Part shown: positions 17,400 through 27,908 of the stretch, in pieces | How the letters are laid out: the number at the start of each line of letters is the position of its first letter | Position numbering within the stretch: the first letter of the stretch is position 1 | From: Phycisphaerae bacterium | GTDB taxonomy: Bacteria; Planctomycetota; Phycisphaerae; SM23-33 | DNA length: 64,000 nucleotides | Reading direction: 5' to 3' | NCBI GenBank assembly: GCA_018335035.1 | Contig: JAGXKT010000009.1 | Coordinates: 1 to 64,000, forward strand | Program-made: the position numbers and the translations under genes | The notes under the pieces: model-generated | Told to the model about the DNA's origin: nothing | The model's database searches: none | Seen by the model: the letters and a program-made list of their open reading frames with translations, nothing else

Positions 17400-17781
17400 G
17401 CGTGTCGTCAAGCCGGACGAGACGCCATTGCCGAGCGGCCACGCGGCGCAGCTCGAACCCGCCGTGGACCTGTCGGCCATGGAGGGTCATGCGCCATCGC
17501 TGTTCGCGACACTCGTCGAGCGTGTACGTGCCGCAGTCGTGGATGCGTACGTCACCGCCCGCGCGGGACAGCGGGCCTTCGTAGGTCAGGAAGTGCGGCG
17601 GATGATCCGCGATGCGTTCGGCCGGTTGCGAGGTGCCGAGCGCCATGTGCTCGGGCCGGCACGCCAGCCGCCAGGTGGCCAGCGCAGCGTCTTCGCCGGC
17701 GTGTGGCGGTTGAAGCATCAAATCATAGTGCGGCTCCGCCGTGGGGCTCTGATGCAGATGGATGACAAATGCGTAGCACAT
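17374..17781 (-). CDS. Stand-alone LigD-type 3'-phosphoesterase-domain protein
   Basis: The 135-residue protein is a single domain like the N-terminal phosphoesterase domain of bacterial NHEJ ligase LigD. Matching segments are AFVIHLHQ, EPHYDLMLQ, ALATWRL, the stretch ADHPPHFLTYEGPLSRAGGD and VRIHDCGTYTL. The His and Asp in HYD, and the His in the DHP region, correspond to metal-binding positions of that family. LigD phosphoesterases trim 3'-ends before joining. No ligase, polymerase or Ku gene is in the window, so the role is inferred. ATG 17781 is preferred to a longer start whose extra residues do not match the family. Confidence 0.75.
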   Translation of the reverse strand: MCYAFVIHLHQSPTAEPHYDLMLQPPHAGEDAALATWRLACRPEHMALGTSQPAERIADHPPHFLTYEGPLSRAGGDVRIHDCGTYTLDECREQRWRMTLHGRQVHGGFELRRVAARQWRLVRLDDTLTPPDPPE

Positions 17782-17912
17782 CCCTATGATACTATCGGCT
17801 GGTCGCCGGCGGTCCAACGCTGTCGCGCCAGACCGATGGCGCCGCAGCCCGCGGCCGGTGGGAATTAAGCCGCGGTGCGGTATCGTCGCTTCGAGACTAT
17901 GGGAGAAGTGTC

Positions 17913-18311
17913 ATGCGGAACACAGTGACCGTGGGGTTGTGCCTCTGCCTGTTGGCGCTTCTGGTGCTGCCCGGCTGCTGGTGGAAGGCCATGCGATTGC
18001 GGGACCAGGGCATCGCCGCATTCCAGGTCGGGCAGCTCGACGAGGCCCGTCAGCATCTGGCCGAGTCCATCGAGACGGAGCCCGGCGATGCCAAGGCCTA
18101 CTACTACATGGGCCGGACGCTGCACGCCCAGGGCTACCTCGAAGATGCCCTGTACTACTATCAATGCTGTCTCCACGTCAAGCCGGGCCACGCTGAAGCT
18201 CGCCAGTGGCTGGACAAGGCCGCGTCCGAACTCGGCCCGATCGCCGAGGAGTTGATGTTTCTTCCGGCGACCCGGCCGGCCGAGGACGCTGACCAGGGCG
18301 CCGCACCGTGA
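17913..18311 (+). CDS. TPR lipoprotein
   Basis: The 132-residue protein has a lipoprotein signal peptide ending in LPGC (lipid-modified Cys near residue 22). It carries about two tetratricopeptide repeats (residues 29-100: ALRDQG-type helix, AFQVGQLDEARQHLAESIE, AYYYMGRTLHAQGYLEDAL), which bind other proteins. The C terminus is acidic. GGGAGA precedes the ATG. Its stop overlaps the GTG start of the next lipoprotein (GTGA), so the two are translationally coupled and may work together at the envelope. Confidence 0.8.
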   Translation: MRNTVTVGLCLCLLALLVLPGCWWKAMRLRDQGIAAFQVGQLDEARQHLAESIETEPGDAKAYYYMGRTLHAQGYLEDALYYYQCCLHVKPGHAEARQWLDKAASELGPIAEELMFLPATRPAEDADQGAAP

Positions 18312-18790
18312 GATCCGCCGCCGCGGTGCTAGTGGCGGGGATGGCGGCGGCGTTGCTGTCCGGTTGTCCGCCGCTGATGCCTCGTGCCCTTCGTCCCGCG
18401 ACATTTGCCCTGGAGACCGAGGCCGGGTTGTGGCGACTGGAGGGGGTCGACACGGCGGTACTGGAACGCTCCGGCTGGCGGCTGCGAGTGATCGACTCGG
18501 CCGTATCCGCCGCGTCCGACATACCGTATCTCGAACGGCTCGAATTGGAGGTGACCAACACCTCCGCCACGCCGCTTGAGTTGCGCCCTGGGCGGATTCG
18601 GATCGCCGGGTTCGAACAGGACGCCCGCCTGGGCCCGTCGCGCCCGACGACGGTGGGGCGCAACGAGTCCGTCACGGTGCGATACGATCCGGGGCTTCGC
18701 GCACCGGAATTGCCACACCCATTTCGCGTCTCCATTCGCGTCTTCCGCGCGGACGGTACGAGCGATTCCTGCCGGTTGATCTTGTACTGA
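18308..18790 (+). CDS. Lipoprotein with immunoglobulin-like fold, unknown function
   Basis: The 160-residue product has a signal peptide and lipobox LLSGC (Cys near residue 20). The mature part is beta-rich (LERLELEVTNTSATPLELRPGRIRI ... SVTVRYDPGLRAPELPHPF) and looks like an Ig- or FxLYD-like sandwich that carries a hydrophilic C-terminal strand. GTG start at 18308 overlaps the stop of the TPR lipoprotein gene. Family not recognised. Confidence 0.7.
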   Translation: MRSAAAVLVAGMAAALLSGCPPLMPRALRPATFALETEAGLWRLEGVDTAVLERSGWRLRVIDSAVSAASDIPYLERLELEVTNTSATPLELRPGRIRIAGFEQDARLGPSRPTTVGRNESVTVRYDPGLRAPELPHPFRVSIRVFRADGTSDSCRLILY

Positions 18791-19138
18791 ACACCCCTGA
18801 CGCCGGGCAGGGACCTCCCGCGACCGGGCCGCCCGCGTTTCCGCAGAACCAGCCAGAACACAATAGTCCGAAATCCACTAAAGAGGCGGGGGCAAAGTGG
18901 CGATATGGACACCAGGTCAGTGGCGGGTGCTGCGAGCAGTCGTGAGCCGGGCTGTGTGTGAATCTCGCGATGATGAGTGACCAACGACCAACCGGCCGGC
19001 CTGTCAATCCACGTTCGGGTCTGAAGTGTGCCAAGAGCGCATGTCGCCATCGTCGTCCGCGCAGATCCGACTTTGGGATTCCTCTGGGGTCACGCTGCTA
19101 GCGGCTGAGACTGCTGACCGGTCAAATGGAAGGTCACC
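18791..19138. other. Intergenic region, no feature recognised
   Basis: About 350 bp between the lipoprotein pair and the c-di-GMP gene. I see no clear promoter hexamers, terminator or coding frame. The downstream promoter should be within it. Confidence 0.5.
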
Positions 19139-19141
19139 GTG

Positions 19142-21235
19142 ATGGCCCATCAAGAGGTGCCAGTTCGCCGCGTCATTACGATTTGCCCGGAGGAGAGTAT
19201 TCAGCGCGCGGCTGAACTGATGTGCCAAAACGGCATCGGCGCACTGATCGTCACCGACGACGAGGGCGGGCTGCTGGGCATCCTGTCCGAGCGGGACGTG
19301 ATCAATCGCGTCACGGCGGCCGGGACCGTGGCCCAGTCGGTCTGCGTCCGCGACGTCATGACGGCTGACCCGCTATTCTGCACGGATGCGACTTCCATGC
19401 CGGAAGCGCAGGAGTTGATGGCCCGCAACGAAGTGCGGCACCTGCCCGTGGTGGATGGCAACGGGCGTACGGCGGGGATGATCTCCAGCCGCGACGCGAT
19501 GGCCTACCAGGTTCACGCGGATCGCGCCCGGCGGACCGCCGCTGAGCAGGTGGCGATGCTCGCGACGGGGCTGAAGAATCTGGATTTCGATGAAGTCAGC
19601 GACCTGGTGGCGCGCGAGGTGCCGAAGGTCTTCGGCGCCGAACGCAACGTGCTGTTCTTCGCCACGGAGGGCGAATCCCGCCCGTTGCTGGTCAATCGCT
19701 GTTGCTGCCCGTGCTGCGATGCGCACCTGGCAGGGCCCTGCGGCGTGGACGGTCTCGGTGTTGTTGCCGGCGAGCCGCCCGCGTGTTGTCGCGAAATCGG
19801 CGCCAGGGGCAAACGGGTCGTGATTCCGCTGGAGATACCCGGCTGGCAGACGCCTGAGGCGGGCTCCGATTCGCTCGCGTGCGGTTTTCTGTGCATGTGC
19901 GGGCTGGCCGCGTCCGCGCCGGACGTCGAGGAGCTGCTGTGTTACAAGGCCTCGTTGATTCAGGGGATTCTCAATTCCAACCTGACCAGCGCCCGGCATT
20001 ACCAACAGGCACGATCCGACGCGCTGACCGATTCGCTGACGGGTGTCGGTTCGCGGCGACTCTTCGAGAAGCAGTTGGAGCAGGAGTTCCGCCGTGCGGC
20101 GCGCTACAACCGGCCCTTCTGCGTGGCGATGCTGGATTTGGACGACCTGAAGAACACGAACACCGACGGCGGGCACGCCGTTGGCGACGAGGTCCTGCGC
20201 CGCTTCGCTCAGGCCGTCTCGCAGGCCAAACGCGATCAGGACGTCCTGTGCCGCTACGGAGGGGATGAGTTCGTGCTGTTGATGCCGGAAACGGACCTGG
20301 GCGGCGCCATGCAGATGCTCGAGCGCGTCCGCCGGAAGACCCCGCAGCTTGCGATGCCCAATGACATGACCCTGTACGTCAGCGGCGGCGTCACGCAGTA
20401 TGACCCCAACGACGAGACGGGCACCAAGGCGCTGGTCCGCTGTGCGGACCTGGCGCTGTACGAAGCCAAACGCACCGGTCGCGACCGCATCGTCGCCTGG
20501 CGTGCCGAGGACGACGGCGCCCTGTCACGCGAGGAGGGCGTGGATAGTCAGAAGATCGCCGACCTCCAGACGCGCCTGTCCGATGCGGCCTCCCGCTCCC
20601 AGCAGATGTTGATGCAGAGCATGTGGGCACTGGTTCACGCGATCACGGCGCGGGACCATTACACGCGAGGCCACAGCGACAATGTCGTCCGTTACGCGGT
20701 CGCCCTGGCGCGGCGAATGGGGCTCGACGACGAGCAGGTCGCCGTGATTCGGCGCGCCGCGATGGTCCACGATATCGGCAAAATCGGCGTGCCGGACAAC
20801 ATCCTGGGCAAACACGGCCCGCTGAGCGACAAGGAACGCCGAATCATGGAACGTCATCCGCTGATCGGCGTACGCATTCTCGATCGCATGCGGTTCCTGG
20901 AGCGCGAGCTGCCCCTCGTCAGGCATCACCACGAACGGTGGGACGGCGGCGGGTACCCGGACGGGCTGCTGGAAGACGCCATCCCGCCCGGTGCGCGGAT
21001 CCTCGCGGTCGCTGACGCCTTTGACGCGATCACCTCGGATCGCGTGTATCGGGGCGCCAGAAGCGTCCCCGACGCGCTGGCGCTGCTTGCCGAGGAGGCC
21101 GGGAACCAGTTCGCGCCCGATGTCGTCGAGGCGATGCTCTCTTGGGCCGATGAGCGGCGGCAACAGATCGGACCGGATACGACGCTGGCGGTCGAACACC
21201 TTCTCAATGCCACCGACGGCGCAGCCGTCGCGTAG
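19142..21235 (+). CDS. CBS / cysteine-rich / GGDEF / HD-GYP signalling protein
   Basis: The 697-residue soluble protein can in principle both make and break cyclic di-GMP. Two CBS domains span residues about 1-125. A GAF-like region (about 135-275) contains an unusual cysteine cluster (RCCCPCCDAHLAGPC, PACCREIG, then CGFLCMCG), perhaps a metal or redox centre. The GGDEF domain (about 300-450) has an intact GGDEF at 373-377 and the inhibitory site RDQD at 364-367, so it should be an active, product-inhibited cyclase. The HD-GYP domain (about 500-690) has HDIGKIG with HD at 543-544 and HHERWDGGGYPDG near 595-605, so the phosphodiesterase half also looks intact. ATG 19142 directly follows an in-frame GTG at 19139. 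Confidence 0.93.
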   Translation: MAHQEVPVRRVITICPEESIQRAAELMCQNGIGALIVTDDEGGLLGILSERDVINRVTAAGTVAQSVCVRDVMTADPLFCTDATSMPEAQELMARNEVRHLPVVDGNGRTAGMISSRDAMAYQVHADRARRTAAEQVAMLATGLKNLDFDEVSDLVAREVPKVFGAERNVLFFATEGESRPLLVNRCCCPCCDAHLAGPCGVDGLGVVAGEPPACCREIGARGKRVVIPLEIPGWQTPEAGSDSLACGFLCMCGLAASAPDVEELLCYKASLIQGILNSNLTSARHYQQARSDALTDSLTGVGSRRLFEKQLEQEFRRAARYNRPFCVAMLDLDDLKNTNTDGGHAVGDEVLRRFAQAVSQAKRDQDVLCRYGGDEFVLLMPETDLGGAMQMLERVRRKTPQLAMPNDMTLYVSGGVTQYDPNDETGTKALVRCADLALYEAKRTGRDRIVAWRAEDDGALSREEGVDSQKIADLQTRLSDAASRSQQMLMQSMWALVHAITARDHYTRGHSDNVVRYAVALARRMGLDDEQVAVIRRAAMVHDIGKIGVPDNILGKHGPLSDKERRIMERHPLIGVRILDRMRFLERELPLVRHHHERWDGGGYPDGLLEDAIPPGARILAVADAFDAITSDRVYRGARSVPDALALLAEEAGNQFAPDVVEAMLSWADERRQQIGPDTTLAVEHLLNATDGAAVA

Positions 21236-21256
21236 CACCTGTCGCCGCCGTTTCGG

Positions 21257-22831
21257 CTATTCGTACGTCCGGCCGCCCTGCCCCGCCTCCAGATTCCGCC
21301 GCGCGCGCTTATGCAGGGCGTTGCCGCAGGGGGTCGGGTACCGTCCCGTGACACAACCGGTGCACAAGGATCGGCCGTCCGTACGCAAACAGGGGCCCAG
21401 GTCGTCCGCCGCCAGGTACCGCAAACTGTCGAGCCCGAGCGCTTCGGCCATCCGAGAACACATCCGCTCGTCGGCCGTGCCGCTGTATTCGGCGTCGGCG
21501 AATTTCGGCGCGAACAACTCCTCGAGCGTGGACATATCGATGCCGTAGAAGCACGGCGCCACGATCGGGGGACAGGCAACGCGGACGTGAATCTCACGCG
21601 CCCCGCCATGGCGACGGATTCGTTCGGCCAGCGTCGCCAGCGTCGTCGAGCGCACGATGGAATCCTCGACCAGGAAAACCTTCTTGCCATTCAGCACGCT
21701 GGGCAGGGGGGTGTACTTGCTCCGCGCGGTTTGGGCTCGGGTGCTGGCCGGCTCGATGAACGACCGGCCGACGTAGCGGTTGCGGATCAGTCCCTCGACG
21801 CAGGGCACGCCCAAGGCGTAGGCGAACGCATCGGCGGCCGCCTTGGCCGTGTCGGGCACCGGCACGACGACGGCATCGTCATCGGCGGCGACTGTCTCCA
21901 TCTGCGCGAGGCGTTGCCCCGCGCGGGCGCGAGTCAGGTAGACGCCCGAATCGGCGATCGTGCTGGCGACATTCGAGAAGTAGACCCACTCGAAAAAGCA
22001 GTGGGCGTGGCGCTGCTGGGGCGCGAACCGCTCGCGCCGCAATCGTCCGTCCTCGACGACAAGCATCTCGCCGGGCGCTACGTCCTGAACGTGCTCGAAG
22101 CCCATGTTGGTCAGCGCAACGGATTCACTGGCCGCGGCGAGCAAGCGCCCCTGGACGGCCCAACTCAGCGGACGAAAGCCCAGCGGGTCGCGCGCAATGA
22201 ACATCCGCCCCATGGCGTCGAGAAAGACGATGTTGTACGCCCCGTCGAACGACTCGCTCAAGGCGCTCATCACATGCCGCAGATCGGGAGGCGCATCGCC
22301 GCGCAGACGGTAGGCCAGGGCGTGCATGAGCATCTCGGTATCGGTATTGAGCGTGAAATGATAATGCTGCTTGGCCAGCAGTCCGTCCCGAAGCTCGGCA
22401 TAGTTGGCCAGTTGCCCGTTGAAGGCGAAGCTGAACCATTTCCACAGGCGCCCATGATGTCGTTCGAACGGCTGGGCGTAGCGCACGTCGTCAGCTCCGC
22501 AGGTGCCGTAGCGCGTGTGCCCGATGGCGGCGCTGCCCGCTTGGGAGTCGAGAATGGCACGGTACTTCGGCGGATGAGACATGCGGAAGGCCTCGATGAC
22601 CGTTCCCACGTCCTTGTACGTGTCCAGCAATTGGGCGCTATCGGGGCGAAATCGGCTGACCCCGGCGGCGAGCTGCCCGCGGTTCTGGAGGTCCAGAAGC
22701 ATCCGTGGCAGCAGGGGCGTGACGTTGCCGCCTTCGACGGCGGCGCTGGGCGGGCCCTCATCGGCGGCTGGGGCGCCGCCCAGCCAATACAACGCGGCAA
22801 TGCCGCAGTTATGTTGCAATTCGTCGGACAC
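21257..22831 (-). CDS. purF: Amidophosphoribosyltransferase
   Basis: The 524-residue enzyme makes phosphoribosylamine, the first step of purine synthesis. The glutamine amidohydrolase domain would begin at Cys9 (HNCGIAAL) after removal of a short propeptide, and has TRYGTCG and FAFNGQLANY. The phosphoribosyltransferase domain has the PRPP loop VFLVEDSIVRSTT. Cysteines in HCFFEWVYF, PCFYGID and CTGCVTGRYP match the [4Fe-4S] ligands of the Bacillus-type enzyme. It is somewhat longer than usual because of an insertion near residues 18-40. The start codon is GTG at 22831. It is divergent from lepA; no other pur gene is adjacent. Confidence 0.93.
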   Translation of the reverse strand: MSDELQHNCGIAALYWLGGAPAADEGPPSAAVEGGNVTPLLPRMLLDLQNRGQLAAGVSRFRPDSAQLLDTYKDVGTVIEAFRMSHPPKYRAILDSQAGSAAIGHTRYGTCGADDVRYAQPFERHHGRLWKWFSFAFNGQLANYAELRDGLLAKQHYHFTLNTDTEMLMHALAYRLRGDAPPDLRHVMSALSESFDGAYNIVFLDAMGRMFIARDPLGFRPLSWAVQGRLLAAASESVALTNMGFEHVQDVAPGEMLVVEDGRLRRERFAPQQRHAHCFFEWVYFSNVASTIADSGVYLTRARAGQRLAQMETVAADDDAVVVPVPDTAKAAADAFAYALGVPCVEGLIRNRYVGRSFIEPASTRAQTARSKYTPLPSVLNGKKVFLVEDSIVRSTTLATLAERIRRHGGAREIHVRVACPPIVAPCFYGIDMSTLEELFAPKFADAEYSGTADERMCSRMAEALGLDSLRYLAADDLGPCLRTDGRSLCTGCVTGRYPTPCGNALHKRARRNLEAGQGGRTYE

Positions 22832-22987
22832 GTGGCATTCTCGGCCGGTTCATCGGCACGTGCCATGCTACTGTGCACCCAGAGCCGAAGGAAGCACAAC
22901 GACGAATACCGGCGATAAGAGACGCTAAAGCAGGCCGATCAGGCAACGGAAACGCTCGCTCGCGTCGCCTCGGCGCCGCGCCGCCGG

Positions 22988-23015
22988 TTGTTCCCAACCG
23001 AAGGCGCAGTATAAT
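22988..23015 (+). promoter_or_regulatory. Probable promoter of lepA
   Basis: TATAAT at 23010-23015 with TTGTTC 16 bp upstream (22988-22993), about 46 bp before the lepA start. Confidence 0.5.
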
Positions 23016-23061
23016 CCGTTGCGCCGCGGCGTCGCAGCATCGCGCCGTGAGGCACACGCCT

Positions 23062-24900
<1,839 letters not shown>

Positions 24901-24940
24901 TGCCACCGGCCGGCGCCGAAAGCCCACAGGGAGGCGCACC

Positions 24941-26191
24941 ATGCGGCTGATTCTCTGCGACGTGGACGCAGAAGCGCGAGCCGGACTGGCGCCGCTGGCG
25001 CTGTCGCGGCCGATCTGGCAGTTGCGAAGCGGGATGACCACGCTGGGCCGGCGCCTCGCGGCGCACCTCGGCAGTGCTGACGTAGCCGGCTTCGTCCCGG
25101 CGCATCTGGCACCGGCCGCCGCCCACGACGGCGACTGGCCGGTCAACGATCCCGGGACGCTGTCCGGCGACGATCTGCTGATCGTCGATGCGCGCCTTAA
25201 GCCGGCGGGGCTGGACATCACGTTCGACGGGTCCAGCGAAATCGCCCACGACAGCGAGGGGCGTTTCGTCTACGCGCGCATCGCCCGCGACGATTTGGCA
25301 CGCCTCGAGACCGATTCGCTGGAGGCGCTGCTGGCCTCGGCGGGTGCGGCTCTGCCGGCCGTGTGTAAGGACCCCCCGCGGTGGCGCCACGCCTGGGAGT
25401 TGATGAGCGATAATGCAGAGCAGATCACCGCGGATTTCCATGCAGTGGGACGCAGCGGCGTCGCCTCGTCCGGCGAGCCGCCGATCCTCGTTGGCGACGA
25501 ACGCGATGTCTACGTCGCGCCGGATGCGACGATCGGTCCGAGGGTAGTCGTCGATGTATCGAACGGCCCGGTGTATGTTGATTCCGCGGCCGAGATTCAG
25601 CCGTTTACTCATATCGCCGGTCCGTGCTACGTCGGCGCCGGAAGTGTGCTGCTTGGCGCCAAATGCCGCGGCGGGACGACGGTCGGTCCGCAATGTCGCG
25701 TCGGGGGCGAGGTCGAGCAGGTGATCTTCCAGGGACACGCGAACAAGTATCATGACGGCTTTCTCGGGCATGCCGTCGTGGGCGCCTGGGTCAATCTCGG
25801 CGCCGGGACGACGAACAGCGACCTGCGCAACGACTACGCGCCCGTTCGCGTCTGTCTCGACGGGCACACGCTTGTCGAGACGGGATGCCTCAAGGTCGGC
25901 GCGCTGATCGGAGACCACTGCCGAAGTTCCATCGGCACGCTGCTCAACACGGGCACGTGCGTCGGGCCGATGACAATGCTGGTCGGCGGCGGGGGGCTGC
26001 TGCCGAGGTTCGTGCCGGCCTTCAGCGTGTGCGCCGGCAGTGAGATTGCCGAGACGTTCTCGCGCCGGCGTTTCTATGACATTGCGGCGCGGGCCCTTCC
26101 GCGGCGAGGACAGCAGTGGACTGAGGCCGACGAACGCATGTGGGACGCGATCTACGAGCAGACGGCCGAGCAGCGGGCTTACTCGACCTAG
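24941..26191 (+). CDS. GlmU-like sugar nucleotidyltransferase/acyltransferase
   Basis: The 416-residue protein combines a degenerate nucleotidyltransferase-like N terminus (MRLILCDVDAEARAGLAPLA, SRPIWQLRSGMTTLGRRLAAH) with a left-handed beta-helix of hexapeptide repeats (about 185-380; YVAPDATIGPRVVVD, FTHIAGPCYVGAGSVLLGA, VVGAWVNLGAGTTNSDLRND). This is the alternative GlmU type found in Bacteroidetes and planctomycetes, likely to supply UDP-N-acetylglucosamine. The LGAGTTNSDLRNDY segment is the acetyl-CoA-binding region of GlmU. AGGGAGG precedes ATG 24941. Its stop overlaps the convergent HAD gene by 4 bp. Confidence 0.85.
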   Translation: MRLILCDVDAEARAGLAPLALSRPIWQLRSGMTTLGRRLAAHLGSADVAGFVPAHLAPAAAHDGDWPVNDPGTLSGDDLLIVDARLKPAGLDITFDGSSEIAHDSEGRFVYARIARDDLARLETDSLEALLASAGAALPAVCKDPPRWRHAWELMSDNAEQITADFHAVGRSGVASSGEPPILVGDERDVYVAPDATIGPRVVVDVSNGPVYVDSAAEIQPFTHIAGPCYVGAGSVLLGAKCRGGTTVGPQCRVGGEVEQVIFQGHANKYHDGFLGHAVVGAWVNLGAGTTNSDLRNDYAPVRVCLDGHTLVETGCLKVGALIGDHCRSSIGTLLNTGTCVGPMTMLVGGGGLLPRFVPAFSVCAGSEIAETFSRRRFYDIAARALPRRGQQWTEADERMWDAIYEQTAEQRAYST

Positions 26192-26925
26192 CGCCTCTCG
26201 TACAGCGCGGCGCGAATCCCGCCGGGGTCGTACGCGGCAACCTGGGGCTCGCCGCCGCTCGGCGCGGGGTTCGCGGCATGGAGTTGCCCCGCGCGGAGAC
26301 TCTGCACGGTGCGCCACCCGAGTTCATTTGGCGCAAGGAAGTCCTTCGCGGGGTTATCGGCAACGTAGGCACATCGCCCGTGCGCTGTGTCGAGCAGAGA
26401 TGCGATACGCTCGAATCCCGCCTTGGCCGGTTTCCAGGCGTCACGCCCGAGGGCCTCGGTGAACACGATCGCGTCGAAGAAGCGGCCAAGCTTCAGGGCG
26501 TCGAGTTTGCGCTGCTGGCCCGGCAGATATCCGTCCGAAAGCAACCCGAGCGCGTGACGGCTTCGCAGCCGCCCCAGCAGTTCCACCATGTCCGCCCAGG
26601 GGCGGATTGCCGGCTGATGGCTACGGTAGACGTTCACGAGTTCGGCGATCTGTTCTTGCGTCAGTTGCAGGCCGAACGCGGCGCTAAGGGCGCCGAACGC
26701 GTCTTGCGTTTGCCCGCCAAGAAATCGCTTCCAGAGCCAGTTCGCCCAGCGGCGGGGCGATTCGCTTTCGCCGCGTTGGCGGGCCAGTGCGGCGGCCGCA
26801 GCACCATACCCGCTGCGCACGTACTGCCGTTCCGGATACAGCGTATCGTCGAGATCGAAGACGACGACGTGGATGGTGCACGAGGCGGGCATTTCAGCGG
26901 GCTCATCGGAATTGAGGCGAGTCAT
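26188..26925 (-). CDS. HAD-family phosphatase
   Basis: The 245-residue protein has the HAD motifs: nucleophile DLDDTLYPE near residue 23, LLSDG (motif II) near 127, Lys in DAWKPAKAGF (motif III), and YVADNPAKDF (motif IV). A helical cap lies between motifs I and II. It starts inside the end of the ATP-grasp gene (23 bp overlap), so the two are coupled. In this setting it may remove a phosphate from a sugar or aminosugar intermediate; the substrate is not shown by sequence. Confidence 0.88.
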   Translation of the reverse strand: MTRLNSDEPAEMPASCTIHVVVFDLDDTLYPERQYVRSGYGAAAAALARQRGESESPRRWANWLWKRFLGGQTQDAFGALSAAFGLQLTQEQIAELVNVYRSHQPAIRPWADMVELLGRLRSRHALGLLSDGYLPGQQRKLDALKLGRFFDAIVFTEALGRDAWKPAKAGFERIASLLDTAHGRCAYVADNPAKDFLAPNELGWRTVQSLRAGQLHAANPAPSGGEPQVAAYDPGGIRAALYERR

Positions 26926-27907
26926 AGCCGGGCAGGGCGGTCACGTCGTCAATTTGGGTATAGACGGCCTCGTCGTATCGCATCATCAGAAGCCGGTCCG
27001 TGAACGCGCCGATCTGAGCGCTTACGTCCATTCCAAGCACCTCCTGAATAACGTACAGGGGCAGGTTGGCGCCGGCGGCGATGGCCAGCGGCGCTCCGCC
27101 GCCGAAGCGCGGGTTAACCTCGAAATACCGCGGCGGTCCGCCGTCCGTGCGGCGGCACTGACAACAGAAGACACCCCATATGCCGTTGAGCTGCCCGGCG
27201 AGCTTCGCCGCCGTCTCCATTAATTCCCTGTCCTTGACGGTGATGCCCTTTTCCACCTCGCCGCTACGAACCACGAGCCGCTGGCGAGGCACGACGCAGC
27301 GAACCTCGCCGTCTCGCGTGCGATACACGTCCACCGTGTACTCGCGTCCGGGCACGTAGTCCTGAACGATCAGAAGCTCTCCGAACGTGGCGACATGGGC
27401 GTTGAGATCCCTTTCGTTGTGGATCACGGCGCTGCCGACACTCGCCGATCCGCGAATCGGTTTCACGAAACACGGATAGAACGGTCGGCGTCGAAAGGCG
27501 TGCAGCGACACGGTGCGGATCGTCTCGAGCCCGGCCTGCTGGAGGTGCTCGTTCAGTCGCGTCTTGTCTCGGCAGAGCAGGACGGCGTCCTCGCTGCCGA
27601 GCATCGGGGCGCAACCGAGTTCAACGAACTGCTGCGCCTGGCGCGCGATACTGCGCAAATCGAGGTCCGTCAAAGGGACCAGGAGTCCAATATTGCGCTT
27701 CTTGACGATGTCCAGCAGCGTGGGAACGTACTCAATCCGCCCGGCCATCGGTACCAGAATGCCCTCGTCGGCGCGGTGAAAGGCCGGTGATGCTGTCGTG
27801 ATGTCCGTAGCGATGATACGCCCGCGGACGCCCAGTTTGTCCATGGCGTGACGAAATGCGTCCATTAACTGAACGCGCCGTCCGACGCACGTCGTCAGAA
27901 TGTTCAG
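26903..27907 (-). CDS. ATP-grasp enzyme, CarB-like; non-standard start
   Basis: From the CTG at 27907 the product is 334 residues: a Rossmann-like N terminus (NILTTCVGRRVQLMDAFRHA), then an ATP-grasp fold with PCFVKPIRGSASVGSAVI near residue 125, the stretch LIVQDYVPGREYTVDVY, and FEVNPRFGGGAPLAIAAGAN carrying the Mg-binding Glu and Asn. Relatives in polysaccharide clusters join an amino or carboxyl group to a sugar-linked substrate. No ATG, GTG or TTG opens the frame between the previous gene and 27865, where an ATG would remove the conserved first strand. The frame follows the sugar-transferase stop by 1 bp, so a rare start or coupled re-initiation is likely. Confidence 0.8.
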   Translation of the reverse strand: MNILTTCVGRRVQLMDAFRHAMDKLGVRGRIIATDITTASPAFHRADEGILVPMAGRIEYVPTLLDIVKKRNIGLLVPLTDLDLRSIARQAQQFVELGCAPMLGSEDAVLLCRDKTRLNEHLQQAGLETIRTVSLHAFRRRPFYPCFVKPIRGSASVGSAVIHNERDLNAHVATFGELLIVQDYVPGREYTVDVYRTRDGEVRCVVPRQRLVVRSGEVEKGITVKDRELMETAAKLAGQLNGIWGVFCCQCRRTDGGPPRYFEVNPRFGGGAPLAIAAGANLPLYVIQEVLGMDVSAQIGAFTDRLLMMRYDEAVYTQIDDVTALPGYDSPQFR

Positions 27908-27908
27908 T

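Noticed and set aside
21311-22918. Plus-strand frame of 535 codons
   Set aside because: It is antisense to purF, which carries all catalytic motifs on the minus strand. GC-rich sequence often leaves long open frames opposite real genes.
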